Part shown: piece by piece, positions 9,233 through 19,040 of the stretch | Position numbering within the stretch: position 1 is the stretch's first letter | Layout: each line of letters begins with the position of its first letter | NCBI RefSeq assembly: GCF_904848675.1 | Contig: NZ_LR890047.1 | Span: 682,001 to 746,000, forward strand | Length of the DNA: 64,000 bases | Origin: Profftia tarda | GTDB taxonomy: Bacteria > Pseudomonadota > Gammaproteobacteria > Enterobacterales > Enterobacteriaceae | Direction of reading: 5' to 3' | Notes under the pieces: generated by a model | The model's database searches: none | What the model saw: only the letters and a program-made list of their open reading frames with translations | What the model was told of the DNA's origin: nothing | Translations under genes and position numbers: made by a program

Positions 9233-10238
9233 ACCCACTGCTTCAATCAGTATAATAGGTGCTGGTTCTTACGGAACCGCTTTAGCGATTTCACTGGCAC
9301 GAAACGGGCATAAAGTAGTGCTCTGGGGGCACAAGCACAAGCATATGAATACGATAAATGCTGCTCGCTGTAATCAAAATTTTTTGCCAGATGTTCTATT
9401 TCCTAATACACTAAAAGTTGAATACGATCTCGCAAAAGCGATTGCTGCGAGCCGTGATACTCTGGTTGTCGTACCTAGTCATGTCTTTTCCGAAGTACTG
9501 TTTCAACTGAAACCTTTCTTGCGTCCTGATTCTCGCATAGTTTGGGCAACAAAGGGATTAGAAAGTGAAACTGGCAATTTATTGCAGGACGTTATCCGTA
9601 AGATCTTAGGTCCTGATATTCCTTTGGCAGTTATATCAGGACCTACATTTGCTAAAGAGCTGGCAGCTGGACTTCCTACTGCTATTGTGCTCTCATCAAC
9701 TGACCTAATCTTCATTGAAGATTTGCAGAGGCTTTTACACTGCATAAAAAATTTAAGAGTGTATAGGAACCTTGATTTAATTGGTGTTCAGCTAGGTGGT
9801 GCAGTAAAGAATGTGATTGCTATTGGTGCTGGAATTTCTGATGGCATTGGCTTTGGATCAAATGCTAGAACTGCACTAATCACACGTGGATTAATTGAAA
9901 TGAGGCGGCTTGGTATTTCTCTGGGAGCGGATTCAGATACCTTTATGGGGATGTCTGGGTTAGGTGATCTAGTGCTAACCTGCACTGATGACCAGTCTCG
10001 TAATAGACGTTTTGGTATTATGCTGGGAAAAGGCATTGAAGTTAAGGAAGCACAGGATAAAATCGGGCAAGTAGTTGAAGGCTACCGTATTACAAGAGAA
10101 GTAATGGGATTAGCCCGACGTTATGGGATTGAAATGCCAATTACTGAGCAAGTATATAAAGTTCTTTACTGCAATCAAGATGTTAGTAAAGCTGCTTTAT
10201 CCCTGTTGGGACGAGCTCAAAAAGATGAGACACTATAA
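9225..10238 (+). CDS. gpsA: Glycerol-3-phosphate dehydrogenase [NAD(P)+]
   Basis: GpsA reduces dihydroxyacetone phosphate to sn-glycerol-3-phosphate, the backbone of phospholipids. The product has 337 residues (E. coli 339). The nucleotide-binding loop GAGSYGTALA is at residues 12-21, followed by SGPTFAKELAAGLPTA and the catalytic-Lys region GVQLGGAVKNVIAIGAG, then MSGLGDLVLTC. The start overlaps the secB stop by 8 bases, so translation is probably coupled. The stop codon lies in the left arm of an 8-bp inverted repeat (10234-10241 / 10266-10273). It works with the downstream lipid genes of the window such as cdsA. Confidence 0.97.
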   Translation: MNKPTASISIIGAGSYGTALAISLARNGHKVVLWGHKHKHMNTINAARCNQNFLPDVLFPNTLKVEYDLAKAIAASRDTLVVVPSHVFSEVLFQLKPFLRPDSRIVWATKGLESETGNLLQDVIRKILGPDIPLAVISGPTFAKELAAGLPTAIVLSSTDLIFIEDLQRLLHCIKNLRVYRNLDLIGVQLGGAVKNVIAIGAGISDGIGFGSNARTALITRGLIEMRRLGISLGADSDTFMGMSGLGDLVLTCTDDQSRNRRFGIMLGKGIEVKEAQDKIGQVVEGYRITREVMGLARRYGIEMPITEQVYKVLYCNQDVSKAALSLLGRAQKDETL

Positions 10239-10362
10239 GCTCATAGATAATTTTATAATTAATTAAGCTTATACCCTCCGGTACAATAAATATTTTTATG
10301 GAAATTAAGCTATGTCTTAAATACAATTATATCATAAATCTAGATATAGCAGGGAATGTTGT

Positions 10363-11187
10363 ATGCCAATCGAAGAAACCGAACAAATTTGGCAATTAAT
10401 CAAAAAAGAAGCTCTTATTCTAGCTGATTATGAACCAATGTTAGCAAGATTTTATAATATAACCCTGCTTGAGCACGAAACTTTAGCTGACGCGCTTAGC
10501 TATATTCTATCTAATAAGCTTGCAAATACCATTATGCCAGCTATTGAGATCCGCGAGATGGTAGAGGAGGCATATCGTGCAGACAAAAATATCATAGAAT
10601 ATGCTACTAGCGATATTATTGCCGTTCTAAAACGTGATCCGGCGGTTAATAGATACTCTACACCTTTACTATATCTTAAGGGTTTTCATGCGCTACAGTC
10701 ATATCGTATCAGTCATTGGCTATGGTTAAAAGACCGTACGTCATTAGCTATTCATCTACAACATCAGATATCGATTGTCTTTGGGGTGGATATTCATCCT
10801 GCTGCTATTATTGGCTGTGGTAATATTCTTGATCATGCCACAGGAATTGTGATCGGTGAAACAGCGGTAGTTAAGAACGAAGTTTCTATACTGCAGTCAG
10901 TCACATTGGGTGGAACGGGGAAGGAAATAGGAGATCGCCACCCAAAAATAGGTGAAGGCGTAATGATTGGTGCAGGTGCGAAAATTCTAGGTAATATAGA
11001 AATAGGACGTGGAGCTAAGGTTGGTGCTGGTTCAGTAGTATTGAATTCAATACCGCCGTATGCAACTGCTGTTGGAGTTCCTGCCCGAGTTATAGCATAT
11101 TATAAGGAGAAAAAATCATCGATGGATATTAATCAACGATTTTTACAAAGTAAGCATTATAGTTTTGAGTTTGGAGATGGAATATAA
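10363..11187 (+). CDS. cysE: Serine O-acetyltransferase
   Basis: CysE makes O-acetylserine from L-serine and acetyl-CoA, the committed step to cysteine. The 274-residue product (E. coli 273) has an alpha-helical N-terminal half and a left-handed beta-helix of hexapeptide repeats (about residues 140-245). Catalytic Asp143 (VDIHP) and His158 (LDHATG) fall at the E. coli numbers, and GDRHPKI is present. The C-terminus ends in FEFGDGI; in the family this terminal Ile enters the CysK active site to form the cysteine synthase complex, and cysK is also in this window. Ribosome site AGGGA lies seven bases before the ATG. It is the last gene of the array. Confidence 0.97.
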   Translation: MPIEETEQIWQLIKKEALILADYEPMLARFYNITLLEHETLADALSYILSNKLANTIMPAIEIREMVEEAYRADKNIIEYATSDIIAVLKRDPAVNRYSTPLLYLKGFHALQSYRISHWLWLKDRTSLAIHLQHQISIVFGVDIHPAAIIGCGNILDHATGIVIGETAVVKNEVSILQSVTLGGTGKEIGDRHPKIGEGVMIGAGAKILGNIEIGRGAKVGAGSVVLNSIPPYATAVGVPARVIAYYKEKKSSMDINQRFLQSKHYSFEFGDGI

Positions 11188-12592
11188 ACAAAAGCATATT
11201 TTATTTAAAAATGGGAAATATATGAATTATCTAACTAATATTGCTTGATCTTTCAACTCATGGCACTTTTTAATATCATCGTTCTATAATTCCGGAATAA
11301 TCAAAGAAGATTTAATAAATATATTTATACTATATTAAATTAATGCAATTCTTGATAAATAATATTTTGCTAGATAGTATAAAATCATACAAATACAGTG
11401 CTTATGTCTTTTAAATAAGTCAGATATGCTATTTTTTAGGAAGATTAAAGAGAGGTATAGCACTATATTATCTTATAGAGCCAACATTATATTTTTGAGA
11501 TAAAATACTACTTAAATAAAGTCTAAGAGATATTTATCTAATATTTTTAAATAAAACCCTCTAATATTTCTGCAGAAATAAGATTTTTATATTTTAATAG
11601 ATGTATAGTCCTCCCATAAGGCATAGAATATTAATATTTAAGATCATCATAACATGCTTTTAGAGAAATTTTAGTAAAATACTAACTGATGATAATTTTG
11701 CAATGATTAATAAATAGCGCTTAGAAACATAGAGAATTACTTTTTATAAAATACTGTTTGTGCGTACCTATATAATTTACCAATACATAAACATTTTAAT
11801 AACATACAATCATGTATTGTATTGAATATACAGATCATGTTATATAGAGTTTGTGAGAACTATTTTAAAGCTTATAAAAACTGTAATCTAATGTATTATC
11901 ATTATTTTGGATGCTCAAATCCATATAAATGATAGGCATAATTATAATATATTGATATGCAAGATATTATGTGCATTTCATTCTTAATCTTATCTTTTTA
12001 TACTTTCTAGCAACATTAAAATATTGCGTTATAACTAGACATTGTTAATACACATATAACGACAAACTCTTCTAAAAAAATAAGATACTGTCATTAAAAA
12101 GAAGAAAGTTACATAAAGTTGATTCCTTAATCAAAAATAGAGAAAATTATATGACCAATTGATAATGTCATGAGTATAATAAAAAGATTATGATGTAATT
12201 ATACTATCATTTGGAAAATCATAATGCAGTTGAGAATAATCAATAGCTTTAAAATAAAGCGTAATATTAACTAATTTATTGACTGAGGCAGCAAATCTTA
12301 GAAATTAAAATAACTTAAGTTACTTCTTGAGTCTAGAATATCCTTAAATACATAAGGATTGAGATATATAGATTATTGCAGATCTTGATTGTTCTTGGAT
12401 ACTCTACCTATAATGTTGCATAGATTTATAATCATAATCACATTATAACCGTACTTTTATAGCTAATTGTTTTTAAATAAATATATCTCTAAAACTTAAT
12501 TATATGTAAATTGCAACAGCCAAATGAAATTCATTTTTCATAGCACGCTTTATCAGATTCAGATAGAGCAAGCAGTTATAGAGGTATGAGTA
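11188..12592. other. 1.4 kb AT-rich desert between cysE and yqjA
   Basis: No open frame of note, no tRNA-like or known RNA signature. A perfect 16-bp palindrome TATTTCTGCAGAAATA lies at 11565-11580. The last dozen bases hold the yqjA ribosome site (GAGG 12581-12584). Confidence 0.6.
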
Positions 12593-13255
12593 ATGGCTTT
12601 AATCAAAGAAATCTTGCACGCTTTGTGGGAACAGGACTTTACCGTTCTAAATTCTCCTAAAATGCTATGGGCTATATACAGCATTTTGTTTATAACACTT
12701 TTACTAGAAAATGGACTACTTCCTGTTTCTTTTTTACCTGGTGATAGCTTACTCCTACTTGCAGGAGCATTAATGGGTAAAGGTGTTTTGCCTTTTTTTC
12801 CTACTATTATTGTCCTAATTATAGCATCAAGCCTTGGATGCTGGATAAGCTATATTCAAGGTCGCTGGCTGGGAAATACTAGATTGGTTCAAACCTGGAT
12901 TATGCAACTACCGGCACATTATCATAATCGTGCATATAATATGTTCCATACACACGGTTTGTTTGCATTATTGGCTGGACGTTTCTTAGGATTTGTACGA
13001 ACTATTTTGCCAACTATTGCTGGATTATCTGGTCTGAAGAATACACGTTTTCAAGTATTTAACTGGCTTAGCGCTTTTTTGTGGGTTTGTTCTATGACAG
13101 GTCTTGGTTTAGCTATAAGCTGTATTCCAATTGTAAAACGCCATGAAGATCAAATGATGACATTTCTAATGGTATTACCCATTATTTTACTAGTTATTGG
13201 CTTAGTGGGAACACTAATAATATTTGTGCGTAAAAAAAATCATACTATCGTTTAA
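12593..13255 (+). CDS. yqjA: DedA-family membrane protein YqjA
   Basis: This inner-membrane DedA-family protein in E. coli, with its paralogue YghB, supports proton-motive-force balance, alkaline tolerance and envelope function; the family is linked to lipid-carrier flipping. The product has 220 residues, as in E. coli YqjA, with several hydrophobic segments. The residues reported as essential in E. coli are all in place: Glu39 (LLLENGLLP), Asp51 (LPGDSLL), Arg130 (LLAGRFLGF) and Arg136 (VRTILP), followed by TIAGLSGL. I prefer YqjA over YghB because of length and the motif PAHYHNRAY. GAGG sits eight bases before the ATG. mzrA, which follows yqjA in E. coli, is missing. Confidence 0.92.
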   Translation: MALIKEILHALWEQDFTVLNSPKMLWAIYSILFITLLLENGLLPVSFLPGDSLLLLAGALMGKGVLPFFPTIIVLIIASSLGCWISYIQGRWLGNTRLVQTWIMQLPAHYHNRAYNMFHTHGLFALLAGRFLGFVRTILPTIAGLSGLKNTRFQVFNWLSAFLWVCSMTGLGLAISCIPIVKRHEDQMMTFLMVLPIILLVIGLVGTLIIFVRKKNHTIV

Positions 13256-13589
13256 TAAAATAAATAATTTATGTAATATAAGTAATACCTGTGTATCTTA
13301 TTAAGATCTATCTTCGGAAGCTGTAAAAAAATTACTATCAAATTTTATTTTCATTCTCTTATTACTTCAAGATATAATCACTCTTTAAATTTTTATAAAA
13401 CTATACAATATCACTGAAATAATAAAACTTATTACTAACTAATAGGTTAGAAATCATTAAATAATTTTAATTCTATAATATTAGTGATAAAATCTCACAA
13501 ATATTATAAATAGAATGTATAACTTATAAATAAACCAAAATATTAGGGATACACTATTAAGATCAAATGATAGTATTTAAATATAGTAA

Positions 13590-13657
13590 TTTTTGCGAGA
13601 TAAAAATAATTTAGTACGAAAATATATGAGCTAGTACTTATTATTATCTCGCAAGAG
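13590..13657. repeat. Long imperfect inverted repeat (stem-loop) in intergenic DNA
   Basis: The left arm 13593-13609 (TTGCGAGATAAaAATAA) equals the reverse complement of the right arm 13638-13654 except for one base. The match then continues after a 4-base bulge with GTAC/GTAC (13614-13617 and 13634-13637) and extends outward through U-A and G-U pairs to about 13590 and 13657. The loop is 16 bases. No U tract follows on either strand. It lies 335 bases after yqjA and could be a distant terminator, a structured RNA, or a fossil element. Confidence 0.6.
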
Positions 13658-14575
13658 AATTAATTTCTAATATTATGAGAATGGATGATACTACCTTTTA
13701 GATCCATCAAATGCTTTTAATAAATATATATATCTTCTCGGAAGAACTTCATAAATTTATTAATAATGAATAATAGATTGAAACTATTGGAGTTAGATAA
13801 TATTGCTTCTATTACATTTTGATAAGATACCTCATATAAATGTGATATTTTGCATACCATTTTTATATTATTCGTAATAAGTAAGAGATATTAAAGAAGA
13901 ATGCAAAACATTAAAAAACAAAATGTTAAATTTCTTCGAGAAATTATGTGTAATTATTTAGGAGTATTACAAAGCATAGAATAATCTTACATAAAATCTC
14001 CTAATTCACTTATGTGGATAAATATAAAAATTATCTTGTACAAATATGAGGCAGATACAACTAGACCAACATATAAATATTTCTCTGCGAATACAATTCA
14101 TTATCTATCGCATTGTCCGTATATAATATTTATAAACAAGATAAAGCCAGTAAGATACTCAAGAAACTTTAATTATAATAGTATAATTTTTTAATTGTCA
14201 GAAACATCAGGTCAGTAGTAGAGTAACTTGCTTTGTAGGTATTAGACTCAAATACTCATCAAAATAATCTAAAATATGAAAATATCTGTTTCAATACAGA
14301 CAGGATTTTTTGGATTACATATTTGTATGTGTATCTCATATATCTGAAATATACATAAAAATAATATATATTTTTTTAAAAAAATAACAACATATAGACA
14401 AAAGATAATTTTAATGTTATGATATAATATCTAAATATCAGATATTTAAATGATAAAAAGATAATAATTTAATTAATAAACTATTTAATTCTTCTTGATT
14501 CATAAAAAACATAAAATTATTTATTAAAATAATAAAGCCAAAGATATACTCTAGATATTGTGCATGATTTTAATC

Positions 14576-14581
14576 TATAAT
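14576..14581 (+). promoter_or_regulatory. Probable -10 box of the tRNA-Ile promoter
   Basis: A perfect TATAAT ends 12 bases before the mature tRNA 5' end, a spacing that suits a start near 14588. No good -35 hexamer is found at the right distance, so the assignment rests on the -10 alone. Confidence 0.4.
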
Positions 14582-14593
14582 ATAAGATACTCA

Positions 14594-14666
14594 GGCCCCT
14601 TAGCTCAGTGGTTAGAGCAGGCGACTCATAATCGCTTGGTCGCTGGTTCAAATCCAGCAGGGGTCA
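14594..14666 (+). tRNA. ileX: tRNA-Ile(CAU), the lysidine-modified minor isoleucine tRNA
   Basis: This is a 73-base cloverleaf. The acceptor stem is GGCCCCT/AGGGGTC (one G-U pair at the second position), the D arm is GCTCAGTGGTTAGAGC, the anticodon stem is GCGA/TCGC, and the T arm contains GGTTCAAATCC. The anticodon CAT is at 14627-14629. An automatic caller may label it tRNA-Met, but the body matches E. coli ileX/ileY almost base for base and not metT, so it should read AUA after TilS converts C34 to lysidine. The 3' CCA is not encoded (TCA follows). TATAAT at 14576-14581 is a plausible promoter -10. Confidence 0.93.
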
Positions 14667-15308
14667 TCAAAGATATAAATTTGTTATATATGATCTCATT
14701 TAGATAAAATTTTTTAAATAAAAAGTTACAAACTAGATTATTATATGATCATAAATTTACTTATTAATACAGTGTCGTTTATTTGCAAAAAAGTGATCAA
14801 ACTATCACGGGTGCAACTTTTAACCTTTGGTGATACAATACATAATTATCAGAAAAAATATAATTTTCTATCTAAATATTAAGCTTCAATCTAAAATAAT
14901 AAGAAATATAAAAATAACTTAGATAGTTCTAATATTCTACACTTAAATAAAAAATTTAAATTATACAAAGATTCAATGAACATATCATTCTTAGTTAAAC
15001 CATCTATGTTGATTATATCAAATCAGCTTAGTTAAAGATATCAAATGAATTAACCTAATGAGATTACAGTAATACAGATGCTGAACAGAGAATGACTTAC
15101 TATATAACCACTATAAGATTGATAATATCTTTATATATTAAATTTGTTTGCTTAGTATAATATTTAATGTAAGAAAAGAAGACATATAATCTTAAACCTT
15201 AGTCAGTAAGAGTAATATAGAAAACGGCGATATAGAAAGCTATCAATTAATAATAAGCTTGTATAAACTATAATTTAAGTAATTTACTCTTAACTCATAT
15301 ATAACTAA
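14667..15308. other. AT-rich spacer between tRNA-Ile and ybjL (convergent)
   Basis: No gene seen. On the minus strand GTGAT-agtttg-ATCAC followed by TTTTTT (about 14788-14806) resembles a weak intrinsic terminator, about 500 bases past the ybjL stop. A 10-base direct repeat CTTAGTTAAA occurs near 14990 and 15027. Confidence 0.45.
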
Positions 15309-16997
15309 TTATTGATGAAATATTGGCCAAATCATAACTATTAGTATGCCTGCGATCGTGAACAGTACGTTAGCAATTGCATACGTACCTGCGTATCCCA
15401 GTGCTGGAATGTTACTACGTGAGGCATCACTGATAATTTCCATCGCCGGAGCACAAGTTCTCGCGCCCATAATAGCGCCAAAAAGAAGAGCACGGTTCAT
15501 TCGTAGTACATAAGCACCAAATAAAAAACATATTACTACAGGTAGTAAACTTAGCACTAGACCACTGAACAGTAGCTGGTAGCCAATTTGGCCTAATACT
15601 TGATTCAAGTCAGCACCAGCATTAAGGCCGATACCAGCCATAAAAACCATCAAACCTAACTCTTTAACCATATTTAAGGCACCCTGCGGGATATAACCAA
15701 AAGTAGGATGGTTAGCACGCAGAAAACCAAGCATGATGCCTGCAAAGAGCAATCCTGCAGAGTTACCGATACCAAATAAAAAGTCAGTAAATTTAAAAGT
15801 AATAAGACCAATCATCAAACCAATGATAAAAAAAGCGCAGAAAGCAAGAAGATCAGTTACCTGACTATGGATCGCAATAAATCCAATGCGCTCTGCAATA
15901 CTCTCCACTCGACGGGCATCACCGCTTATCTGAAGTATGTCCCCCTTATTTAAAACAATATTGTCATCTATAGGCATTTCAATTTGGCTACGAATAACAC
16001 GGTTTAAGAAGCAACCGTGATCTGCTAGTTTAATCTGACTTAGACGCTTACCAATAACATTATTATTTTTTAAGACTATTTCTGCAGTCACAATACGCAT
16101 ATCTAGCAGATCACGATCAAAAACTTCTTTTCCATTACGGAAGCTAGCATCTAAACGTGAATGGGCATCGGGGTAACCAACTAATGAAATTTCATCACTT
16201 ATCTGTAATACCGCATCTCCGTCTGGGGTAGCCAGGATACCGTTGCGACGAATTCTCTCAATATAACAACCTGTTTGCCGATAAATATCAAGCTCCCGTA
16301 AATTTTTTCCATCAGCCCAAAATATTAACTCGGAGCCAACGCGATACGCACGAATTACTGGTAAGAAAACTTTACGTTGTATTTCATTATCTAAACCGCG
16401 TTCTTGAGCAATTTGCTGAGCTGCAGTTGGTAAATCTTGGTGTTCTATCTTTGCTAAATAACGGGCGCTCAAGATCAGGCTAACTAAACCTATAAGATAG
16501 GTAATAGCATACCCAAAACTAAGATGATCTTGCGATTTTATAAAAAAAGATTTTTCTGTCATGATCTGACGTAAGGTATCCCCTGCTCCTACTAAGACGG
16601 GGGTGGATGTCACAGATCCTGCCAGAATACCGGCCGTTAGACCTATATCCCAGTGAAATAACTTTCCAAAACCCACAGCCATCAGTAATGCACTGCCAAT
16701 CATAACAAGAGCTAACATAAAATAGTTTTTTCCGTCACGGAAGAAAACAGAGAAGAAATTTGGACCCGCCTCTATGCCAACACAGAAGATGAATAGCATA
16801 AAACCAAGATTTAGCGCTTCAGTATTCATCATAAAGTGTTGTTGCCCTAACAAAAGTGAAACAACTAATACTCCTATGGAATTACCGATCTGTAAGGGAC
16901 CGAGATGAATTTTGCCAATAAAAAGTCCCAGAGCTAAAACAACGAATAGAAGTAAAATGTGATTTCCTGCTAATAAACTCACAATATCAATATTCAC
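15309..16997 (-). CDS. ybjL: Putative transporter YbjL (AspT/YidE family)
   Basis: This polytopic inner-membrane protein of the aspartate:alanine exchanger superfamily (AspT/YidE/YbjL) has 562 residues against 561 in E. coli YbjL. It has two hydrophobic halves (about residues 8-180 and 385-560) around a soluble middle with two TrkA-C (RCK_C) domains at about 200-290 and 295-375. The halves carry the repeated signatures GLTAGILAGSVTSTPVLVGAG and GAIMGARTCAPAMEIISD. The start is GTG at 16995-16997, giving M-N-I-D-I-V as in E. coli. The substrate is not established for YbjL. It stands alone, with spacers of about 1 kb before it and 0.6 kb after. Confidence 0.92.
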   Translation of the reverse strand: MNIDIVSLLAGNHILLLFVVLALGLFIGKIHLGPLQIGNSIGVLVVSLLLGQQHFMMNTEALNLGFMLFIFCVGIEAGPNFFSVFFRDGKNYFMLALVMIGSALLMAVGFGKLFHWDIGLTAGILAGSVTSTPVLVGAGDTLRQIMTEKSFFIKSQDHLSFGYAITYLIGLVSLILSARYLAKIEHQDLPTAAQQIAQERGLDNEIQRKVFLPVIRAYRVGSELIFWADGKNLRELDIYRQTGCYIERIRRNGILATPDGDAVLQISDEISLVGYPDAHSRLDASFRNGKEVFDRDLLDMRIVTAEIVLKNNNVIGKRLSQIKLADHGCFLNRVIRSQIEMPIDDNIVLNKGDILQISGDARRVESIAERIGFIAIHSQVTDLLAFCAFFIIGLMIGLITFKFTDFLFGIGNSAGLLFAGIMLGFLRANHPTFGYIPQGALNMVKELGLMVFMAGIGLNAGADLNQVLGQIGYQLLFSGLVLSLLPVVICFLFGAYVLRMNRALLFGAIMGARTCAPAMEIISDASRSNIPALGYAGTYAIANVLFTIAGILIVMIWPIFHQ

Positions 16998-18077
16998 GGC
17001 GAATAACTTATGGTTAAGTAGATTGCGTTTGCTGCAATAAACTATTAGTTGCTAACAGTAGTTGACTATACAATAAAAATCAATGTTATGCGTAACATAA
17101 TAATTAATATGAATTTAGGAAAAGATTATGCTAAATATAACGCTAATTACAAACCATACAAATAATTAACATATTTTTACAGAAAAAACTAAAATATTTA
17201 AAAAATTTTGCTACTTAGCTAAAATGAAAAAAATAATAGTGCGAACGCCATTATATCACAATGAGATAAACATCGTTATAAACTCTACTCCTATCAATCT
17301 TAGATAAAAGATATAATTTCTTTCTAAGAATTAAGGTTATACTTATTTTGAGAAAAGAGTATTATAAAATAATATTATTACAAGCATTTATTATAATTAG
17401 ATTAAGCTTTAGATAGAGCATTGAGTTAATCAATTATTAGAGATAATAGGTAGGATTTAACCACTTTATAAGATGTTGAATGAGATTAAAGATGACATAT
17501 TATTGCTATTTCTTATAATTAATATTTTTAGATACAGAGACTTTGTCAAATAAGACTTACTAAAGAAAAAATTAAAAAACTTAGATGTCCACTCTACCTT
17601 TTTATACTCAGTATTATCAATTAAAAAGTAATTAAAATAATTAAGATCATAGTTATATCTTTTAAGATATTATTATCTTTAATAAAAGTTATAAAAATTT
17701 CTTAATGCTTTACGCATCTTGATAATTTTACAAGAAAAACATTAATAATACTGCTCTCTAAACAACTAAATTATTCTATAAATGAATACTGATATCATTA
17801 AAGTAACTCTCATGAAATAAGTCTTTATTGCGACTATATTAGAGTAAGATAATATTTAAGATAAAGATTATAGTAAATATAGTTATAGTTTTTATATCTC
17901 TGGATAAATCTAATTTTTAAATAAACTAGAACATTGTTCTCCAGTCTAATTTCTACAATTATTTTAATTAAATATAAGACTTAAAATTATATTATAAATA
18001 AATAATCAAACTATATATTAAAATAATGCAAATATTATAAAATAGTTTGATAAACTAATAATACTATAACAGATATA
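16998..18077. other. 1.1 kb AT-rich desert between accA and ybjL
   Basis: Both neighbours read leftwards. No gene, tRNA or strong hairpin seen; presumably the ybjL promoter lies in the right part and the accA transcript ends in the left part, but no clear signals could be assigned. Confidence 0.5.
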
Positions 18078-19028
18078 TCAACAGTAGCCGAAGTCCATCA
18101 AACGGCGATATCGACGATTAACTAACTCTTTAGTTTCCAATATATCCAGATCGCTTAAATCACACAATAACCTAGCTTTTATAGACATAGCCATCTCAAG
18201 AAGATCGCGATGTGCACCACCTAAAGGTTCTTTTATAATAGAATCAATCAGATTTAACTCTTTTAAGCGCAGGGCCGTAATACACATAGCGTCTGCAGCT
18301 AGTGGTGCTTTATCTGCACTCTTCCATAGGATAGAAGCACAACCTTCTGGTGATATAACCGAATAAGTACTATATTGAAGCATATTAACTTTATCGCCAA
18401 CGCCAATCGCTAACGCGCCGCCCGAACCACCTTCGCCAATAACTGTACAGATAACAGGTACTCTTAAAATAGACATTTCACGCAGATTGCGCGCGATAGC
18501 TTCAGACTGACCGCGTTCTTCGGCACCAACTCCAGGATATGCACCCGGAGTATCAATGAAGGTAATTATTGGTAATTTGAAGCGTTCAGCCATTTCCATG
18601 AGCCGCAAAGCTTTACGATATCCTTCAGGTGCGGGCATACCAAAATTACGACGAATTTTTTCTTTAGTTTCACGGCCTTTCTGATGGCCAATAATCATAA
18701 CAGAGCGACCATTCAAGCGAGCTATACCGCCTACGATAGCGTTATCATCAGCATAAGCACGGTCGCCTGCAAGCTCATCAAAGTCAGTAAAAATTTGCTC
18801 AATATAATCTAAAGTATAAGGACGTTTAGGATGTCGTGCTAATTGTGCAACTTGCCAAGCTCCTAGATTAGAGAAGATCTTGCGGGTTAATTCAACATGC
18901 TTATCCCGCAAACACTGTATTTCTTCGTCGATATTTAAATCTATTTTGTTATCTGGCAAGCTAACTGATGTCAACAATTTAATTTTTTCTTCAAGTTCGT
19001 CAATAGGATATTCAAAATCTAGACTCAT
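18078..19028 (-). CDS. accA: Acetyl-CoA carboxylase carboxyltransferase alpha subunit
   Basis: With AccD it transfers the carboxyl group from biotin on AccB to acetyl-CoA, giving malonyl-CoA, the first step of fatty-acid synthesis. The product has 316 residues (E. coli 319). A helical N-terminus is followed by the crotonase-like core with GHQKGRETKEKIRRNFGMP, FIDTPGAYPGVGAEERGQ and GEGGSGGALAIGVGDKV. AGGA lies just before the ATG, 12 bases after the dnaE stop, so it is probably co-transcribed with dnaE as in E. coli. The accB, accC and accD genes are not in this window. Confidence 0.97.
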   Translation of the reverse strand: MSLDFEYPIDELEEKIKLLTSVSLPDNKIDLNIDEEIQCLRDKHVELTRKIFSNLGAWQVAQLARHPKRPYTLDYIEQIFTDFDELAGDRAYADDNAIVGGIARLNGRSVMIIGHQKGRETKEKIRRNFGMPAPEGYRKALRLMEMAERFKLPIITFIDTPGAYPGVGAEERGQSEAIARNLREMSILRVPVICTVIGEGGSGGALAIGVGDKVNMLQYSTYSVISPEGCASILWKSADKAPLAADAMCITALRLKELNLIDSIIKEPLGGAHRDLLEMAMSIKARLLCDLSDLDILETKELVNRRYRRLMDFGYC

Positions 19029-19040
19029 ATTATTCCTATA

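Larger units (their letters stand above)
13256..14593. other. 1.3 kb AT-rich desert between yqjA and tRNA-Ile
   Basis: Very AT-rich. It contains the imperfect long inverted repeat at 13590-13657 (listed separately) and a TATAAT at 14576-14581 just before the tRNA. A 60-codon open frame at 14012-14194 has the composition of random AT-rich DNA and I do not call it a gene. Confidence 0.6.

Noticed and set aside
12113..12136. TTGAT-TCCTTA-ATCAA as an FNR site
   Set aside because: The half-sites are six bases apart instead of four, and no promoter or gene start is nearby.
14012..14194. 60-codon open frame in the yqjA-tRNA desert
   Set aside because: Composition is that of random AT-rich DNA, there is no ribosome site and no recognisable motif.
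14594..14666. Call as tRNA-Met
   Set aside because: The CAT anticodon suggests it, but the acceptor, D and anticodon stems match tRNA-Ile2 of E. coli and not elongator or initiator tRNA-Met.
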